Shown: positions 35,969 through 45,482 of the stretch, in pieces
Layout: each line of letters starts with the position of its first letter
How positions within the stretch are numbered: position 1 is the stretch's first letter
Source of the DNA: Nitrospira sp. CG24B
GTDB lineage: Bacteria; Nitrospirota; Nitrospiria; Nitrospirales; Nitrospiraceae
Assembly: GCA_002869845.2 (NCBI GenBank)
Contig: NEWS02000007.1
Span: forward strand, 147,499-195,219
Direction: 5' to 3'
Length of the DNA stretch: 47,721 bases
Made by a program: the position numbers and the translations under genes
Notes under the pieces: generated by a model
The model's input: only the letters and a program-made list of their open reading frames with translations
The model's database searches: none
Told to the model about the DNA's origin: nothing

Positions 35969-36754
35969 CTACGCTGCAACCAACACTGGATCGGCTCCTA
36001 CCGACATCGTATGATCTCTCACCCCAAGCTTGTAAGGCTGCATCTCGTTATCTCTTTCCTTCAAATCTCTAGCGACAAATCTGCTCCGCTCAAACGACCA
36101 AGAGCCATCAATGGCGTTCATCCAACGGTAAAAGGACGGTTGCTTCTGGGGACAGGTTTGATGAAACTGCTGCCAGTCAAGCACTGCGGCGATCGAAACT
36201 GCTTGGGCTGGGGGCAGAGACACTGCGGGACTGATCGCTTCGCATGTGAAGCCCATTCCGCGTAGTACCCGCAGGAATCGTTTTTCAACAACCATGTACA
36301 AATAGCGCACGTCATTGTGCATCGACCACTGGTAGACACTTTTAAAGAGAACTTGCATCAGGCGATTGGAAAGGCCCTTATCGGTCAACGTCGGATCGAC
36401 CGCCAATCGCGTGATCTCCGCCGCGTCAGGCGATTTTCTGACCTCACACGTCGGGAGCAGACACGCGCGAAATTCGCTTTCCAACATGAATGGGAACGAA
36501 GAGTTGACCATCCGAAACACTCCGCGGAGTTCTCCACCGCCATCAAACAGCCCAACAGAGGTCGCAAACGTATCGTAGGTATCATACTCTAGTTCCTCCG
36601 AATTTCTAGCCACCCATTGCAACCGCTCGGCAAATACGCGATGCCGTAGGCGATAGGCCTGCTGTAAGTCGGACTCATCTTTGAGCGTCTTGACGAGAAA
36701 CTCTCCCTCGTAAAATCCAACCCCTCTCTGCTCTTCTAATGCCATTCCTCGCAT
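35969..36754 (-). CDS. luxI: LuxI-family acyl-homoserine-lactone synthase
   Basis: 261 residues from the ATG ending at 36754 (AGGAGG five bases upstream); an earlier in-frame start at 36781 would overlap the binding site. The invariant LuxI residues are all present in order: Arg37 and Phe41 (RLRHRVF), Trp47 (LQWV), Asp58 and Asp61 (EYDTYD), Arg81 (GVFRMV), Glu113 and Arg116 (AEITRLAVDP). It is longer than usual because of a C-terminal tail of about 60 residues. The enzyme joins an acyl chain from acyl-ACP to S-adenosylmethionine. PEP-CTERM-associated acyltransferases share the fold, but the neighbouring LuxR and the lux box favour signal synthesis. It is convergent with luxR. Confidence 0.9.
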   Translation of the reverse strand: MRGMALEEQRGVGFYEGEFLVKTLKDESDLQQAYRLRHRVFAERLQWVARNSEELEYDTYDTFATSVGLFDGGGELRGVFRMVNSSFPFMLESEFRACLLPTCEVRKSPDAAEITRLAVDPTLTDKGLSNRLMQVLFKSVYQWSMHNDVRYLYMVVEKRFLRVLRGMGFTCEAISPAVSLPPAQAVSIAAVLDWQQFHQTCPQKQPSFYRWMNAIDGSWSFERSRFVARDLKERDNEMQPYKLGVRDHTMSVGADPVLVAA

Positions 36755-36838
36755 GACCGCCTCCTTTTCAATAGGGCCCAATAGGGCTGATTGACCAGAA
36801 TAAGGTGGCGGATGGTTTCACTTTAGGCACTAAACGTC

Positions 36839-36858
36839 ACCTGGCGTGTCCGCCAGGT
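36839..36858. promoter_or_regulatory. lux box (LuxR-binding palindrome)
   Basis: ACCTGGCGTGTCCGCCAGGT is 20 bases long, the length of a lux box, with the core ACCTG-N10-CAGGT; one more base on each side (C and G) also pairs, giving eight-base arms. It lies about 85 bases before luxI (minus strand) and about 95 before the kinase gene at 36953 (plus strand). A TAAAGT hexamer 13 bases beyond the box toward luxI could be a -10. Positive feedback on luxI is the standard expectation. Confidence 0.75.
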
Positions 36859-36952
36859 GATTTGCTAGTCTGCCTCGCGTACAAGAGTTCATGTGGTGCC
36901 CACTGTTAATAGGTTTACGAACTATGTAAGCTGAGAATATGGAGGAACCGGC

Positions 36953-37753
36953 GTGACTCAAGGTAAGACTAGTTTTCAATTGCTGGACGGTGGACTTCGA
37001 TCAACCTCAACATTGTCAACGGCTCGGTCGGTACGACCACCAACGGAGTCTCTCGATCTCCATCAGATGAAACCTTGCTCCGGCGAGTTAACGACCGCGT
37101 TCAAAGCGACGGAACGCCGGTTGAGCAAACTCCTGGAAGACCGGAGCCGTATCGGCCGAGATCTGCATGATTCCGTGCTGCAATCGCTGTATGCCATCGG
37201 GCTGAACATAGAAGCGGCTCGGCGGGGCCGGAACGACCAGACGGTGGAACGAAAAGAAACTGACGACCGGATGATCCTCCAGATCAATCAACTGATTCAT
37301 GAGGTCCGTGGCATGATCCGAGAGTTAGAGTCGGGAAACGTGCAAGAGTTTGACTTGTCATCGGAGCTCTCCACGCTATGCACGACCTACCAGCAAGCGG
37401 GGCGGTTATGCATTAAGCTGGATCTCCAACGCAACGCCATTGAGGTGCTGACACACGAGGAAGAGCGAGAAATCCTGAATATCGTGCGTGAGGCGCTCAG
37501 CAATTGCGCGCGGCACGCCGCCGCAACCCGTGCGGCCATCTCGATCCGCATGCGAGACACGAACATTCGGGTGAGCATCCATGACAATGGCATCGGATTT
37601 GCTTCGGCTGGGCAGCCGCGAGGATATGGGCTTGCCAACATGGAGGCTCGAGCAAAGCGACTCGGTGGGGCGTTGCGGATTCAGTCTAAGACAGGAGCAG
37701 GGACGCACGTCATCGCAGAATTTTCCTTGGAACCTGAGTTGACATCCATATGA
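36953..37753 (+). CDS. Soluble HisKA_3 histidine kinase (NarX/DegS type) without a sensor domain
   Basis: 266 residues from a GTG with GGAGG seven bases upstream. A variable N-terminus of about 50 residues and a short coiled coil lead into the HisKA_3 dimerisation domain, GRDLHDSVLQSLYAIGLNIE, with phospho-acceptor His72. The ATPase domain follows (about 160-260): REALSNCARHA (N box), DNGIGF (G1) and GYGLANMEARAKRLGG (G2). There is no membrane helix and no recognised input domain, so it is cytosolic and would need a partner or transcriptional control. It overlaps its response regulator by four bases. The lux box upstream makes quorum-sensing control plausible. Confidence 0.92.
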   Translation: MTQGKTSFQLLDGGLRSTSTLSTARSVRPPTESLDLHQMKPCSGELTTAFKATERRLSKLLEDRSRIGRDLHDSVLQSLYAIGLNIEAARRGRNDQTVERKETDDRMILQINQLIHEVRGMIRELESGNVQEFDLSSELSTLCTTYQQAGRLCIKLDLQRNAIEVLTHEEEREILNIVREALSNCARHAAATRAAISIRMRDTNIRVSIHDNGIGFASAGQPRGYGLANMEARAKRLGGALRIQSKTGAGTHVIAEFSLEPELTSI

Positions 37754-38430
37754 AACCATCATTGACCAGCATCATTCTCATTGATGACCATGAGATGGTC
37801 CGTCGAGGCTTACGCGCGCTGCTTCACCTCGAACCGGATATGACAATCGTCGCAGAGGCCGGGACTGTGGCGGACGGCATAGCTGCCGTTGAGCGTCTCG
37901 CCCCTCACATGGTGTTACTCGACGTAAAACTTCCGGACGCCTCGCTGACCGAAGCCTGTCGACGGCTTCTGGCCGTTGCCCCAAAGCTTCGGATTCTCGT
38001 CCTGACCAGTTATGCCGAAGATTCTACGGTGATGGCTGCCGTCCAAAACGGGGCCCACGGCTACGTGCTCAAGGATATCCGAATGGATGAGTTGATTCGC
38101 GCCATTCGCACCGTTGCCAGCGGCCAGGGGTATCTCGACCCGCGAGTCACCCAGCAAGCCCTGCGTTGGATTCGAACCAGTTCACACCTAGGAACGACGT
38201 CCCATGGGACTTCTCGACTCTCTCCGCAAGAGCGCTTGATCCTGCCGCTTCTGGCTGAAGGAAAAACAAATAAAGAAATTGCCGTTCAGCTTCGCTTGAG
38301 CGACAAAACGGTGAAAAACTACCTGGCAAATATCTTTGACAAGCTTCAAGTCAAGCGTCGAACAGAAGCCGTTGCCTGGTTCATGAAGGAAGCCCAGATA
38401 CCCGGTGGCGCGAGAAGTCAAAGTTTCTAA
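37750..38430 (+). CDS. NarL-family response regulator 1
   Basis: 226 residues. The receiver domain (1-125) has the acidic pair in LIDDHEMV, phospho-acceptor Asp58 in MVLLDVKLPDA, Thr/Ser in VLTSYAED and the lysine in YVLKDI. A linker leads to a LuxR-type HTH (about 158-215): [40 protein letters not shown]. It is coupled to the kinase by a four-base overlap (ATGA), so the two form a cognate pair. Regulator 2 at 42318 is a close relative: both share the [10 protein letters not shown] recognition region. Confidence 0.95.
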   Translation: MKPSLTSIILIDDHEMVRRGLRALLHLEPDMTIVAEAGTVADGIAAVERLAPHMVLLDVKLPDASLTEACRRLLAVAPKLRILVLTSYAEDSTVMAAVQNGAHGYVLKDIRMDELIRAIRTVASGQGYLDPRVTQQALRWIRTSSHLGTTSHGTSRLSPQERLILPLLAEGKTNKEIAVQLRLSDKTVKNYLANIFDKLQVKRRTEAVAWFMKEAQIPGGARSQSF

Positions 38431-38701
38431 TAGGCCACGAGCACAATTGGTCGAGGCTATCAGACGGCCAGCAATTTCCGTTTGGCGCTGAGACCAGCAT
38501 TCCTTCAGAATACTCAAGAAGACTGTCGTTCTCACCCGCCCAACCCCGGCGCGCCGAGACGCACCGTTCCACAGCCAAGGCCGCAGCAAGCGAAGAAGCA
38601 GTCGTTTGCCCAGGCAGTGCGTTGAGCCGCTGAGCGATGCGACCTGCCTCGCGAAGCCGATTCGGCAAGGCGGGGAACGCCGCTGGCGGGTGTTTTCAGC
38701 A

Positions 38702-38721
38702 ACCTGCTTATGCCCACAGGT
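38702..38721. promoter_or_regulatory. Second lux-box-like palindrome
   Basis: ACCTGCTTATGCCCACAGGT has exactly the ACCTG-N10-CAGGT form and the 20-base length of the site at 36839. The arms are five bases; the interior is not symmetric. It lies 160 bases before the seven-PAS kinase gene and about 75 bases before the candidate -35 at 38798. It may be a LuxR target or a chance part of the repeat-like region. Confidence 0.5.
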
Positions 38722-38797
38722 CTTCCCCATCCCCCCCTTGTCCCTGACACCCCCCTCTGGCATTGGAAACCTCATAGGCTCTATACTGTGCTTCAAG

Positions 38798-38827
38798 TTG
38801 ACACTCTACGATTGACCTACCTGAAAT
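38798..38827 (+). promoter_or_regulatory. Possible promoter of the seven-PAS kinase gene
   Basis: TTGACA (38798-38803) is followed after 18 bases by TGAAAT (38822-38827). The -35 is perfect and the -10 matches four of six bases. An imperfect lux-like site, ACCTG-N10-CAGAC at 38819-38838, overlaps the -10. The start codon lies about 55 bases downstream. Confidence 0.4.
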
Positions 38828-38881
38828 GCGTCACAGACTAGCTCTGTCGTTCTATCTGACAGGACACCAGAGCCCTTCCCT

Positions 38882-41800
38882 ATGAGTACGCCGCTGGATA
38901 CCGATCGCTCGACCTCCACCGAACTTGTCAATCTCCGCCGACAAGTTCGTAAATTGCAGCAGGCCTTGGCTCAGGTGGAACACGACCGTGTCTCGGCGAA
39001 AACATCAGCACTTGGGGCTGCCCAGATAGGCACATGGGAGTGGGACAGCCATACCAATCGTGTCATATGGTCATCGGAAACCGAGCAAATTTTTGGCATC
39101 CCTCCTGGTTCCTTTGACGGCACATATGAGACGTTCTTCGCACTCGTTCATCCAGAGGACCGTCAGCGGTTAGGCGCTGCTATTGCCAAGGCCGTCGAAG
39201 ACCGGGCCCCCTACCGAGTTGAACATCGCACCATCACACCGGAGGGCGCCATCCTGTGGGTCGCGTGCCGTGGGCGCGCGCTGTTCAGCGACAGCGAGCC
39301 GGTGACGGGCATGGCCGGCACGATTGAGGATATTACCGCGCGTAAAGAGCTGGAACTGGCCCAGCAAGACTTTCGAGCAACACTTGAGAGACAAGTCCGC
39401 GATCGCACGGCAACGCTGGAACAAGCCATTACCAACCTTGAGCAAGAAGCCGAGCGGAGGCGAGGGGCCGAATCCGCGCTCAAGGCGAGCGAGCAGCGTT
39501 ACCAGTCATTGTATGAACAGAACCCCTTCATGTACTTCACCCTTACCGCTGAGGGTACGGTGTTGTCCGTTAATCAATTTGGGGCTGATCAACTTGGGCA
39601 TCAGAAAGAAGACCTTGTGGGTCGTTCGATTCTGAACGTGTTTGACACGAAGGATCACCAGGCCGTGCTGACGCAGCTCAAGGCCTCTGTAGCCAGTCCA
39701 TACACGTTGTTTCAGTGGGAGATTCAAAAAACCAGAAAAGACGGGACAAGACTATGGGTCAGGGAACGGGCACGGGCCATTTACGATCTTGCCAAGCAAC
39801 CCCTCGTTCTCATCTCCTGTGAAGACATCACGGAACGCCGCGACGCGGAAGACCAGCTTCGGGACAGTGAGACACGCTGGAAAGCGCTCTATGAACATGC
39901 CGGCGTGGGAATCGCGCAACTCGACCTCAATGGGCGATTTCTCCGAGTCAATCCTCGGCTCTGCGAAACACTGGGGCATTCACAAGAATCGATGCTCCGA
40001 TGCACGTTTCAAGATCTCACTCACCCCGATGACCTCGCGGCCAATCTTCACTCTATAGGAGAATTGCTCGCCGCCAAATACCCCTCCTTCTCCACGGAAA
40101 AACGGTACCGCCGAAGCGACAACACGTGGGTATGGGCCGAGTTGACCGTCTCGCTGGTCCGTGCCGGTTCCGGCGAACCAGCCTATTTCATCGCCGTCAT
40201 TCAACATATCGCCGATCGAAAGCAGGCTGAACAGCTATTGCGCGAGAGCGAAGAGCGGTTTGAAAAGGCGTTCCGGTCCAGCCCCTATCCCATCGTGATC
40301 TCCGAGCTGGAGTCAGGCCTCTGCCTGGACGCCAACGACACAGCAATTCATCTCTTTGGGTGCCGCCCGGAAGAAGTCGCCGGACACACAGCGGACCAGC
40401 TTGGACTGTGGCCGACTCCCGACCACCGGCGCCAGTTTATTGCGCAGTTGGCACAAACAGGATCGGTCCGGAACGTGGAGGCCTCACTCCGCATGAAATC
40501 TGGAGGATACCGCACGTGTTTGATTTCCGCGGAGCAAATTGAGCTGAATGGCAAAAGCTGCATGGTCACTATTGGACTCGATGTCACGGAACAACGACGG
40601 GCCGAACAGGCGCTGCGGCTGACGCAAACCGCCGTCGAGAAAGCTGCCGACATGGCGTTTTGGATCGACCGAGACGCCAACATTCTCTACGCAAACGATG
40701 CAACCTGCCAGCGGCTGGGCTATCCACAAACTGAATTACTGAGGATGACGGTCGCAGACTTTGACTCACACTACCAGCCCCAATCATGGCCGCAGCATTG
40801 GGAGACCCTTCGCCAGGCAGGCCAACTCCGGTTCGAAAGCCTGCATCGGGCGAAAGGAGGCGAAGAATACCCAGTTGAAATCGTTGCAAACTTCGTCGTG
40901 GTCGACGGTCATGAATACAATTTTTCCTTTGCCCGCGACATCTCGGAGCGGAAGCGCTCCTATTCACTGCTCCAAGCCGCCATCAACTCGGTCGCAGACG
41001 GACTGCTCGTCGTCGACCGAGAGGGAAATGTGACCAGTGTGAACCAGCGGTTCCTGCACCTCTGGAACATCCCCCAAACATTGGCCGACAGCCGAGACGA
41101 CGAGAAGCTACTGGCCTTCGTGACTAACCAGCTTCGAGAGCCTGAGGCTTTTCTGCATAAGGTTCGAGAGCTGTATGCGCATCCAGAGCAGGAAAGCTTT
41201 GATACCCTCGACTTCAAGGACGGGCGGATCTTTGAGCGCTATTCGCGGCCTCAGGTCCTCGATGATGAAATTGTCGGTCGCGTCTGGACCTTCAGGGACA
41301 TCACCGAGCACAAGCGTGCCGAAGCGGCCTTGCGCTCGAGCGAGCTTAGGCTCCAGCGCTTTGTCGCTGAAGCGCCGGTCGGGCTGTGTATTCTGGATGA
41401 GCATTGGCGCGCGATCAGCGCGAACAAAGCCATGTGCGAGATCACAGGGTATGCAGAACATGAAATCGTGGGCAGCACCTATGCCCTCTACACACACCCG
41501 GAGGATCTTGCGACCAATATCATGTTGACGGATGAGTTTTTCCGCGGGGTTCGATCGGAATATACCTACGAAAAGCGGTACATTCGTAAGTCCGGTGAAA
41601 TTATTTGGGTCTCCGTCAAAGCCACCCGAATCGAGTTATCGGGCCATGCTGGGCCACTCCTCCTGGCGGCGGTTCAGGACATTACCGAGCGCAAACTCGC
41701 GATGGAAGAACGTGAGCAGTTGAGCCGGGACCTGCACGACAATATTTTGCAAGCCCTCTACGCAGTCGGCATGCAACTGGAAGCCGGCAAGTTGTCGATG

Positions 41801-42325
41801 GGAAAATCGCCTCGGAAACCCAAACTCCATATGACGCAAGCCGTGAACCAGCTCAACGCCCTGATGCTTGATATCCGGCGATTCATTACCTCGTTGACCG
41901 GGCGTACGACCACGCAGTTAGATTTCGGACCAGCCCTGCGACAGCTCGTCACATCGATGTCCGGTGCAAGCCAGGCCCCGCCTGAACTGGATATCGTAAA
42001 CCCGGTGCTGTCCTTCATCACACCCACGCTGGGAGAACAGTTACTCAACATTGCGCGAGAAGCCCTCAGCAATAGCACCCGCCATGCGCAGGCATCCCAT
42101 CGCTGGATTCGACTCAGCCTGGCGGATAATGCCATCCAGTTGATCATCGGTGATAATGGGGTCGGATTTTCGACTGTGCGCAAACGTCGAGCCGGTCATG
42201 GATTGCGCAACATGGCAGCCCGAGCCAAGCAGATCTCCGCCATTTTTACGCTAAAGAGCGCGCCGGGGGAGGGAACCCGCGTGATGGTCGACATTCCACT
42301 GAAGAAGGAACACATCTATGAATAA
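38882..42325 (+). CDS. Soluble HisKA_3 histidine kinase with seven PAS domains
   Basis: 1147 residues without membrane helices. Seven consecutive PAS/PAC units can be counted from their starts and their D-I-T-E/A-R/H-K ends ([70 protein letters not shown]). A coiled coil (about 160-200) joins the first two. The kinase core begins at about 940: [21 protein letters not shown] with acceptor His952, then the ATPase domain with [17 protein letters not shown] and [13 protein letters not shown]. It overlaps regulator 2 by eight bases. The core resembles the small kinase at 36953. Many PAS units suggest sensing of redox, small molecules or flavin state inside the cell; no cofactor site was identified. 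Confidence 0.93.
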   Translation: MSTPLDTDRSTSTELVNLRRQVRKLQQALAQVEHDRVSAKTSALGAAQIGTWEWDSHTNRVIWSSETEQIFGIPPGSFDGTYETFFALVHPEDRQRLGAAIAKAVEDRAPYRVEHRTITPEGAILWVACRGRALFSDSEPVTGMAGTIEDITARKELELAQQDFRATLERQVRDRTATLEQAITNLEQEAERRRGAESALKASEQRYQSLYEQNPFMYFTLTAEGTVLSVNQFGADQLGHQKEDLVGRSILNVFDTKDHQAVLTQLKASVASPYTLFQWEIQKTRKDGTRLWVRERARAIYDLAKQPLVLISCEDITERRDAEDQLRDSETRWKALYEHAGVGIAQLDLNGRFLRVNPRLCETLGHSQESMLRCTFQDLTHPDDLAANLHSIGELLAAKYPSFSTEKRYRRSDNTWVWAELTVSLVRAGSGEPAYFIAVIQHIADRKQAEQLLRESEERFEKAFRSSPYPIVISELESGLCLDANDTAIHLFGCRPEEVAGHTADQLGLWPTPDHRRQFIAQLAQTGSVRNVEASLRMKSGGYRTCLISAEQIELNGKSCMVTIGLDVTEQRRAEQALRLTQTAVEKAADMAFWIDRDANILYANDATCQRLGYPQTELLRMTVADFDSHYQPQSWPQHWETLRQAGQLRFESLHRAKGGEEYPVEIVANFVVVDGHEYNFSFARDISERKRSYSLLQAAINSVADGLLVVDREGNVTSVNQRFLHLWNIPQTLADSRDDEKLLAFVTNQLREPEAFLHKVRELYAHPEQESFDTLDFKDGRIFERYSRPQVLDDEIVGRVWTFRDITEHKRAEAALRSSELRLQRFVAEAPVGLCILDEHWRAISANKAMCEITGYAEHEIVGSTYALYTHPEDLATNIMLTDEFFRGVRSEYTYEKRYIRKSGEIIWVSVKATRIELSGHAGPLLLAAVQDITERKLAMEEREQLSRDLHDNILQALYAVGMQLEAGKLSMGKSPRKPKLHMTQAVNQLNALMLDIRRFITSLTGRTTTQLDFGPALRQLVTSMSGASQAPPELDIVNPVLSFITPTLGEQLLNIAREALSNSTRHAQASHRWIRLSLADNAIQLIIGDNGVGFSTVRKRRAGHGLRNMAARAKQISAIFTLKSAPGEGTRVMVDIPLKKEHIYE

Positions 42326-43001
42326 GTCTAAACCAATTCGGCTGGTCATTGTGGACGATCATGAAGTCGTGCGTATCGGGCTCTGTGCGGTCCTCAATTT
42401 GACGCCTGGCATGAAGGTGGTAGGTCAAGGTGCGCGGATGGAAGAGGCGAAGACGCTCTGTTATCGTCTGAAACCGGACCTCGTCTTACTCGATATCCGA
42501 CTGCCGGACGGCAGTGGGGTCGATGCCGCTCGTGAGATTCTTGCCAAATGCCCCAAGACACGTGTGCTGTTTTTGACGAGCTTCGCCGACGACCATACGG
42601 TCCTCGAAGCTATTCTGTCCGGTGCTCAAGGGTACATTCTGAAGGATATCGCATCCGAGGCGTTGGTTCGTGCCATTCGAACCATCTACGCTGGCCAGCC
42701 CGTCATTGATCCCCGCTTGACCAAACACACCATGGAGTGGCTCAAGCACGTCTACACAGAGCCTGGCCAATCCAAACGACCGCTTCTGTCACCGCAAGAA
42801 CAACGTCTCCTACCCTTGGTGGCAAAAGGCCTTACTAACAAAGAAATCGCCATCGACCTCAGCTTGAGTGAAAAAACCGTCAAGAACTATCTCGCGAATA
42901 TCTATTCAAAGCTGAACATCGGGCGCCGATCCCAGATTGCCGCCTTCTATGCCGGGAGCTTTAAGGGCTCGGAAGTGCGTTTACCCATGGCGACTCGCTG
43001 A
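42318..43001 (+). CDS. NarL-family response regulator 2
   Basis: 227 residues: a receiver with IVDDHEVV, phospho-acceptor Asp59 in [21 protein letters not shown] and YILKDI, then a GerE-type HTH with [43 protein letters not shown]. Its start lies inside the end of the kinase gene, so it is the cognate partner. It is clearly related to regulator 1, and the recognition helices ([12 protein letters not shown] and [12 protein letters not shown]) are nearly the same, so the two regulators may share DNA targets. Confidence 0.95.
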   Translation: MNKSKPIRLVIVDDHEVVRIGLCAVLNLTPGMKVVGQGARMEEAKTLCYRLKPDLVLLDIRLPDGSGVDAAREILAKCPKTRVLFLTSFADDHTVLEAILSGAQGYILKDIASEALVRAIRTIYAGQPVIDPRLTKHTMEWLKHVYTEPGQSKRPLLSPQEQRLLPLVAKGLTNKEIAIDLSLSEKTVKNYLANIYSKLNIGRRSQIAAFYAGSFKGSEVRLPMATR

Positions 43002-43172
43002 GCCAGTCATGGCTGACGCGAGAGGAATGACTCCTCATCGCAACGCTCGTGGATGCTCGCCTGGTGTTGCCGCTGGCAAAAGAGCCTCGCCGCCTGGCTG
43101 TCTCCATCTGCCCAACGTATCGATCTCTCCCTAGATCACTCACACGACCCACCCACATGGCGATGGATGGAA

Positions 43173-43201
43173 TTGACAGCTTGGAATGCACTGACTAGGA
43201 T
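43173..43201 (+). promoter_or_regulatory. Sigma-70-type promoter for the UPF0114 gene
   Basis: TTGACA (43173-43178) is followed after 17 bases by TAGGAT (43196-43201). The -35 is perfect, the spacing ideal, and the -10 matches four of six. The start codon is about 60 bases downstream, with GGAGG in front. The rest of the 262-base spacer (43002-43263) shows no gene. Confidence 0.6.
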
Positions 43202-43263
43202 ACGCTCCGCTGTCCATTCGTCACTGGAACACCTCTATCGTTGCACTGTGTAGGAGGAATTTG

Positions 43264-43839
43264 ATGTCCGATTCTGACTCACCAGAATCTCGAGAGATGC
43301 ACGGATCACCGAAGACTTCTCACTCAGCCAGCAATCACGTCGAGGCAACGTTTGAATCCATCATCTTTGCCAGTCGATGGATTCAAGCCCCACTCTATGC
43401 TGGACTCATTGTGGTGGAATTGCTCTACGCCTACAAATTTCTCATTGAGCTCTGGGAAATGGTGCTCCACATCAACAAGATGGATGAAACGGTCTTCATG
43501 CTGGGAGTTCTGGGATTAATCGATGTGACGATGGTCGCGAATTTGCTGACCATGGTGATCATCGGCGGGTATGCGACATTCGTCAGCAAGCTTGATTTGG
43601 AGCAGCATCCGGATCGCCCGGACTGGCTGACCCATGTCGATCCCGGGACCATTAAGATCAAGCTGGCTGCTTCGTTAATCGGAATATCAAGCATTCATCT
43701 TTTGAAGGGGTTCGTGGATGTCGCCAATGAAAACCCGGAACATCTGAAGTGGAAGATCTTCATCCACATGACTTTTTTAGCGTCTGCTATTTTGCTGGCA
43801 TGGACCGACAAGATCATGCAGAAGGACAAGAAGCACTGA
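43264..43839 (+). CDS. yqhA: UPF0114/YqhA-family inner-membrane protein
   Basis: 191 residues from the ATG at 43264 (GGAGG six bases upstream). A polar N-terminus (1-30) is followed by four membrane helices. Family signatures are ESIIFASRWIQAPLYAGLIVVELLY, LGLIDVTMVANLLTMVIIGGYATFVSKLD, and KIKLAASLIGISSIHLLKGFVD. The function of the family is unknown. It has its own promoter and is convergent with the hybrid-kinase genes, so it is probably not part of the phosphorelay units on either side. Confidence 0.92.
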   Translation: MSDSDSPESREMHGSPKTSHSASNHVEATFESIIFASRWIQAPLYAGLIVVELLYAYKFLIELWEMVLHINKMDETVFMLGVLGLIDVTMVANLLTMVIIGGYATFVSKLDLEQHPDRPDWLTHVDPGTIKIKLAASLIGISSIHLLKGFVDVANENPEHLKWKIFIHMTFLASAILLAWTDKIMQKDKKH

Positions 43840-43907
43840 ACGATGACGAGGCCCTGCCATGAATCACTCAAAACAATCGCTGGTCATAGGGGTACCGCAG
43901 CGTCCGT

Positions 43908-45482
43908 CTAGGCAGCAAGTTTGGAGGACCCGCTTGTTTCAACAGCCGACTTGATGGCGTCGACAGTCAACGGTTTTCCGAGATGTCCATCGATGTGGAA
44001 CGGAAGATGCGCTGGAATCTCGCTAGTGAGCGATTCATGCACCAGCCCGAGAATTCGCAACCGGGAGAAGCGCTCCTTCAACCTTTGGACATGCATACGC
44101 ACTGATTCCTGAACCAGTACGTTGCACTCCACAACGAACAAGATGGGAGCAACCTCCGGACCCATCTTTACCAGATCTTCCACGTCCGCTAGGGTATGGA
44201 CGTGATATCCGAGCTTTTCCAATGTTCTTCTGATAACGGCTTGACTGACGACTTCTTTCACATAGACAAGCGCCTCACGAGATGTGACCGCCTCCGGCAT
44301 ACGGTCACTGGCGCCCGCAAGGGGGAGGTCAAACCAGAATCGGCTCCCCTTCCCTGGCATACTCTCAAACTCCATCGCTCCCCCCATCAGCTCGACCAGC
44401 TGCTTGGCGAGGGCCAAGCCGAGGCCGGTGCCTCCATACTTGCGCCGATGAGACCCGTCCACCTGCACAAAAGGCTGGAACAATCGGAGAGCGTCTGACT
44501 CACTGATGCCGATCCCCGTGTCGGTCACCGAAAAGCGGATCCGGCCTATATCGGTTGGGCCTCCAGCCATCGAGTCTCCGGATGGCTGAGGATCCGGTTG
44601 CACCTGCAAACAGACTTCTCCTCGCTCCGTAAACTTTACGGCGTTACTGAGCAATAGGGAAAGGAGCCGACCGAGGTGAGTCGGATCGCCCCAAAGCGTC
44701 CTCGGTACCGACGAGGTGATGTCATGGCGAAGGTGGAGTCCTTTCTCTTGTGCCCGCTCTCGGAAGACCGCCACGCTGTCATCGACCACTCGACTCAGCA
44801 CAAACTCCTCGCGATTCATCGTGGCGCGACCGGCATCAAGTTTAGAAAAGTCCAAAATGTCGTTCACAATGACAAGCAAGGATTGAGCGGACTTCTTGAT
44901 GGTTTCAGCGCAGTCTCGCTGCTCAGAGGAGAGCTCCGTATCAAGCAACAATTCATCCATCCCAATGATACCGTTCATCGGTGTACGAATCTCATGGCTG
45001 ATGGTTGCTAGAAACTCTGACTTCAAGCGAGTGCCTTCAAGCGCGGCGTCGCGAGCCTGCATCAACTTATCCTGGCTGTCGCGTAAGTCTCGCATGGCCT
45101 GACCGGCCCGCAACATATAGCGCACTCGATGCCCTAGCAAGAGACCATTGACCGGTTTGACGATGAAGTCAGTGGCCCCAGCATCATAGGCTTGGGTAAT
45201 TGACTGGTAGTCCTCGAGTCCGGTCATCATGAGCACAGGAGTGTGAATGCCTTCCGGCAATTTGCGCAGCGCAGCACAGACTGTAAACCCATCCATTTCC
45301 GGCATCATAATATCGAGAAGGATGAGATCCGGACGTCGTTTGATGAAGACCTCGAGCCCAAGTCGACCATTCTCGGCTTCTTCCACCGACCAGCCGGACT
45401 GTTCAAGCGCCTCACGGGCCAGCAAGCGTGCGACGGGATCATCATCGACGATAAGAACCGTGGGACGACCGCTATCCATCAT
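43908..45482 (-). CDS. Receiver-histidine kinase hybrid with degenerate C-terminal receiver
   Basis: 524 residues. An N-terminal receiver (about 7-125; VDDDPVAR, phospho-acceptor Asp57 in LILLDIMMPEMDG, LMMTG, VKPVNG) precedes a coiled-coil linker. The kinase core follows with HisKA FLATISHEIRTPMNGIIGMDELL and an ATPase domain with LSNAVKFTERG, VTDTGIGIS and GGTGLGLALAKQLVELMGG. From about 405 to 515 comes a second receiver-like fold that lacks the phospho-acceptor: the expected aspartate strand reads ILFVVECNV. Such domains usually serve in binding rather than phosphotransfer. The start overlaps the stop of the upstream hybrid kinase by four bases, so the two are one operon and probably one relay. 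Confidence 0.9.
   Translation of the reverse strand: MMDSGRPTVLIVDDDPVARLLAREALEQSGWSVEEAENGRLGLEVFIKRRPDLILLDIMMPEMDGFTVCAALRKLPEGIHTPVLMMTGLEDYQSITQAYDAGATDFIVKPVNGLLLGHRVRYMLRAGQAMRDLRDSQDKLMQARDAALEGTRLKSEFLATISHEIRTPMNGIIGMDELLLDTELSSEQRDCAETIKKSAQSLLVIVNDILDFSKLDAGRATMNREEFVLSRVVDDSVAVFRERAQEKGLHLRHDITSSVPRTLWGDPTHLGRLLSLLLSNAVKFTERGEVCLQVQPDPQPSGDSMAGGPTDIGRIRFSVTDTGIGISESDALRLFQPFVQVDGSHRRKYGGTGLGLALAKQLVELMGGAMEFESMPGKGSRFWFDLPLAGASDRMPEAVTSREALVYVKEVVSQAVIRRTLEKLGYHVHTLADVEDLVKMGPEVAPILFVVECNVLVQESVRMHVQRLKERFSRLRILGLVHESLTSEIPAHLPFHIDGHLGKPLTVDAIKSAVETSGSSKLAA

Larger units (their letters stand above)
38431..38881. other. Gene-free stretch with possible dispersed repeat and lux-box-like sites
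   Basis: About 450 bases without a gene I can support. The minus strand is open in several frames at once (up to 202 codons, running antisense into the regulator gene), as GC-rich non-coding DNA often is; none shows a known motif or ribosome-binding site. The part from about 38520 to 38720 is rich in short palindromes (CGGCGCGCCG, GCCGATTCGGC) and looks like a repeated intergenic element. The right end carries two lux-box-like sites and a possible promoter for the seven-PAS kinase gene. Confidence 0.4.

Noticed and set aside
38188..38796. 202-codon minus-strand frame behind the first response regulator
   Set aside because: It runs antisense through about 240 bases of a well-supported regulator gene, overlaps other open frames on the same strand and shows no domain.
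38819..38838. Imperfect lux-like site ACCTG-N10-CAGAC as a separate regulatory feature
   Set aside because: Two of five bases in the right arm differ and it overlaps a putative -10; kept only as a supporting note, not listed as a site.
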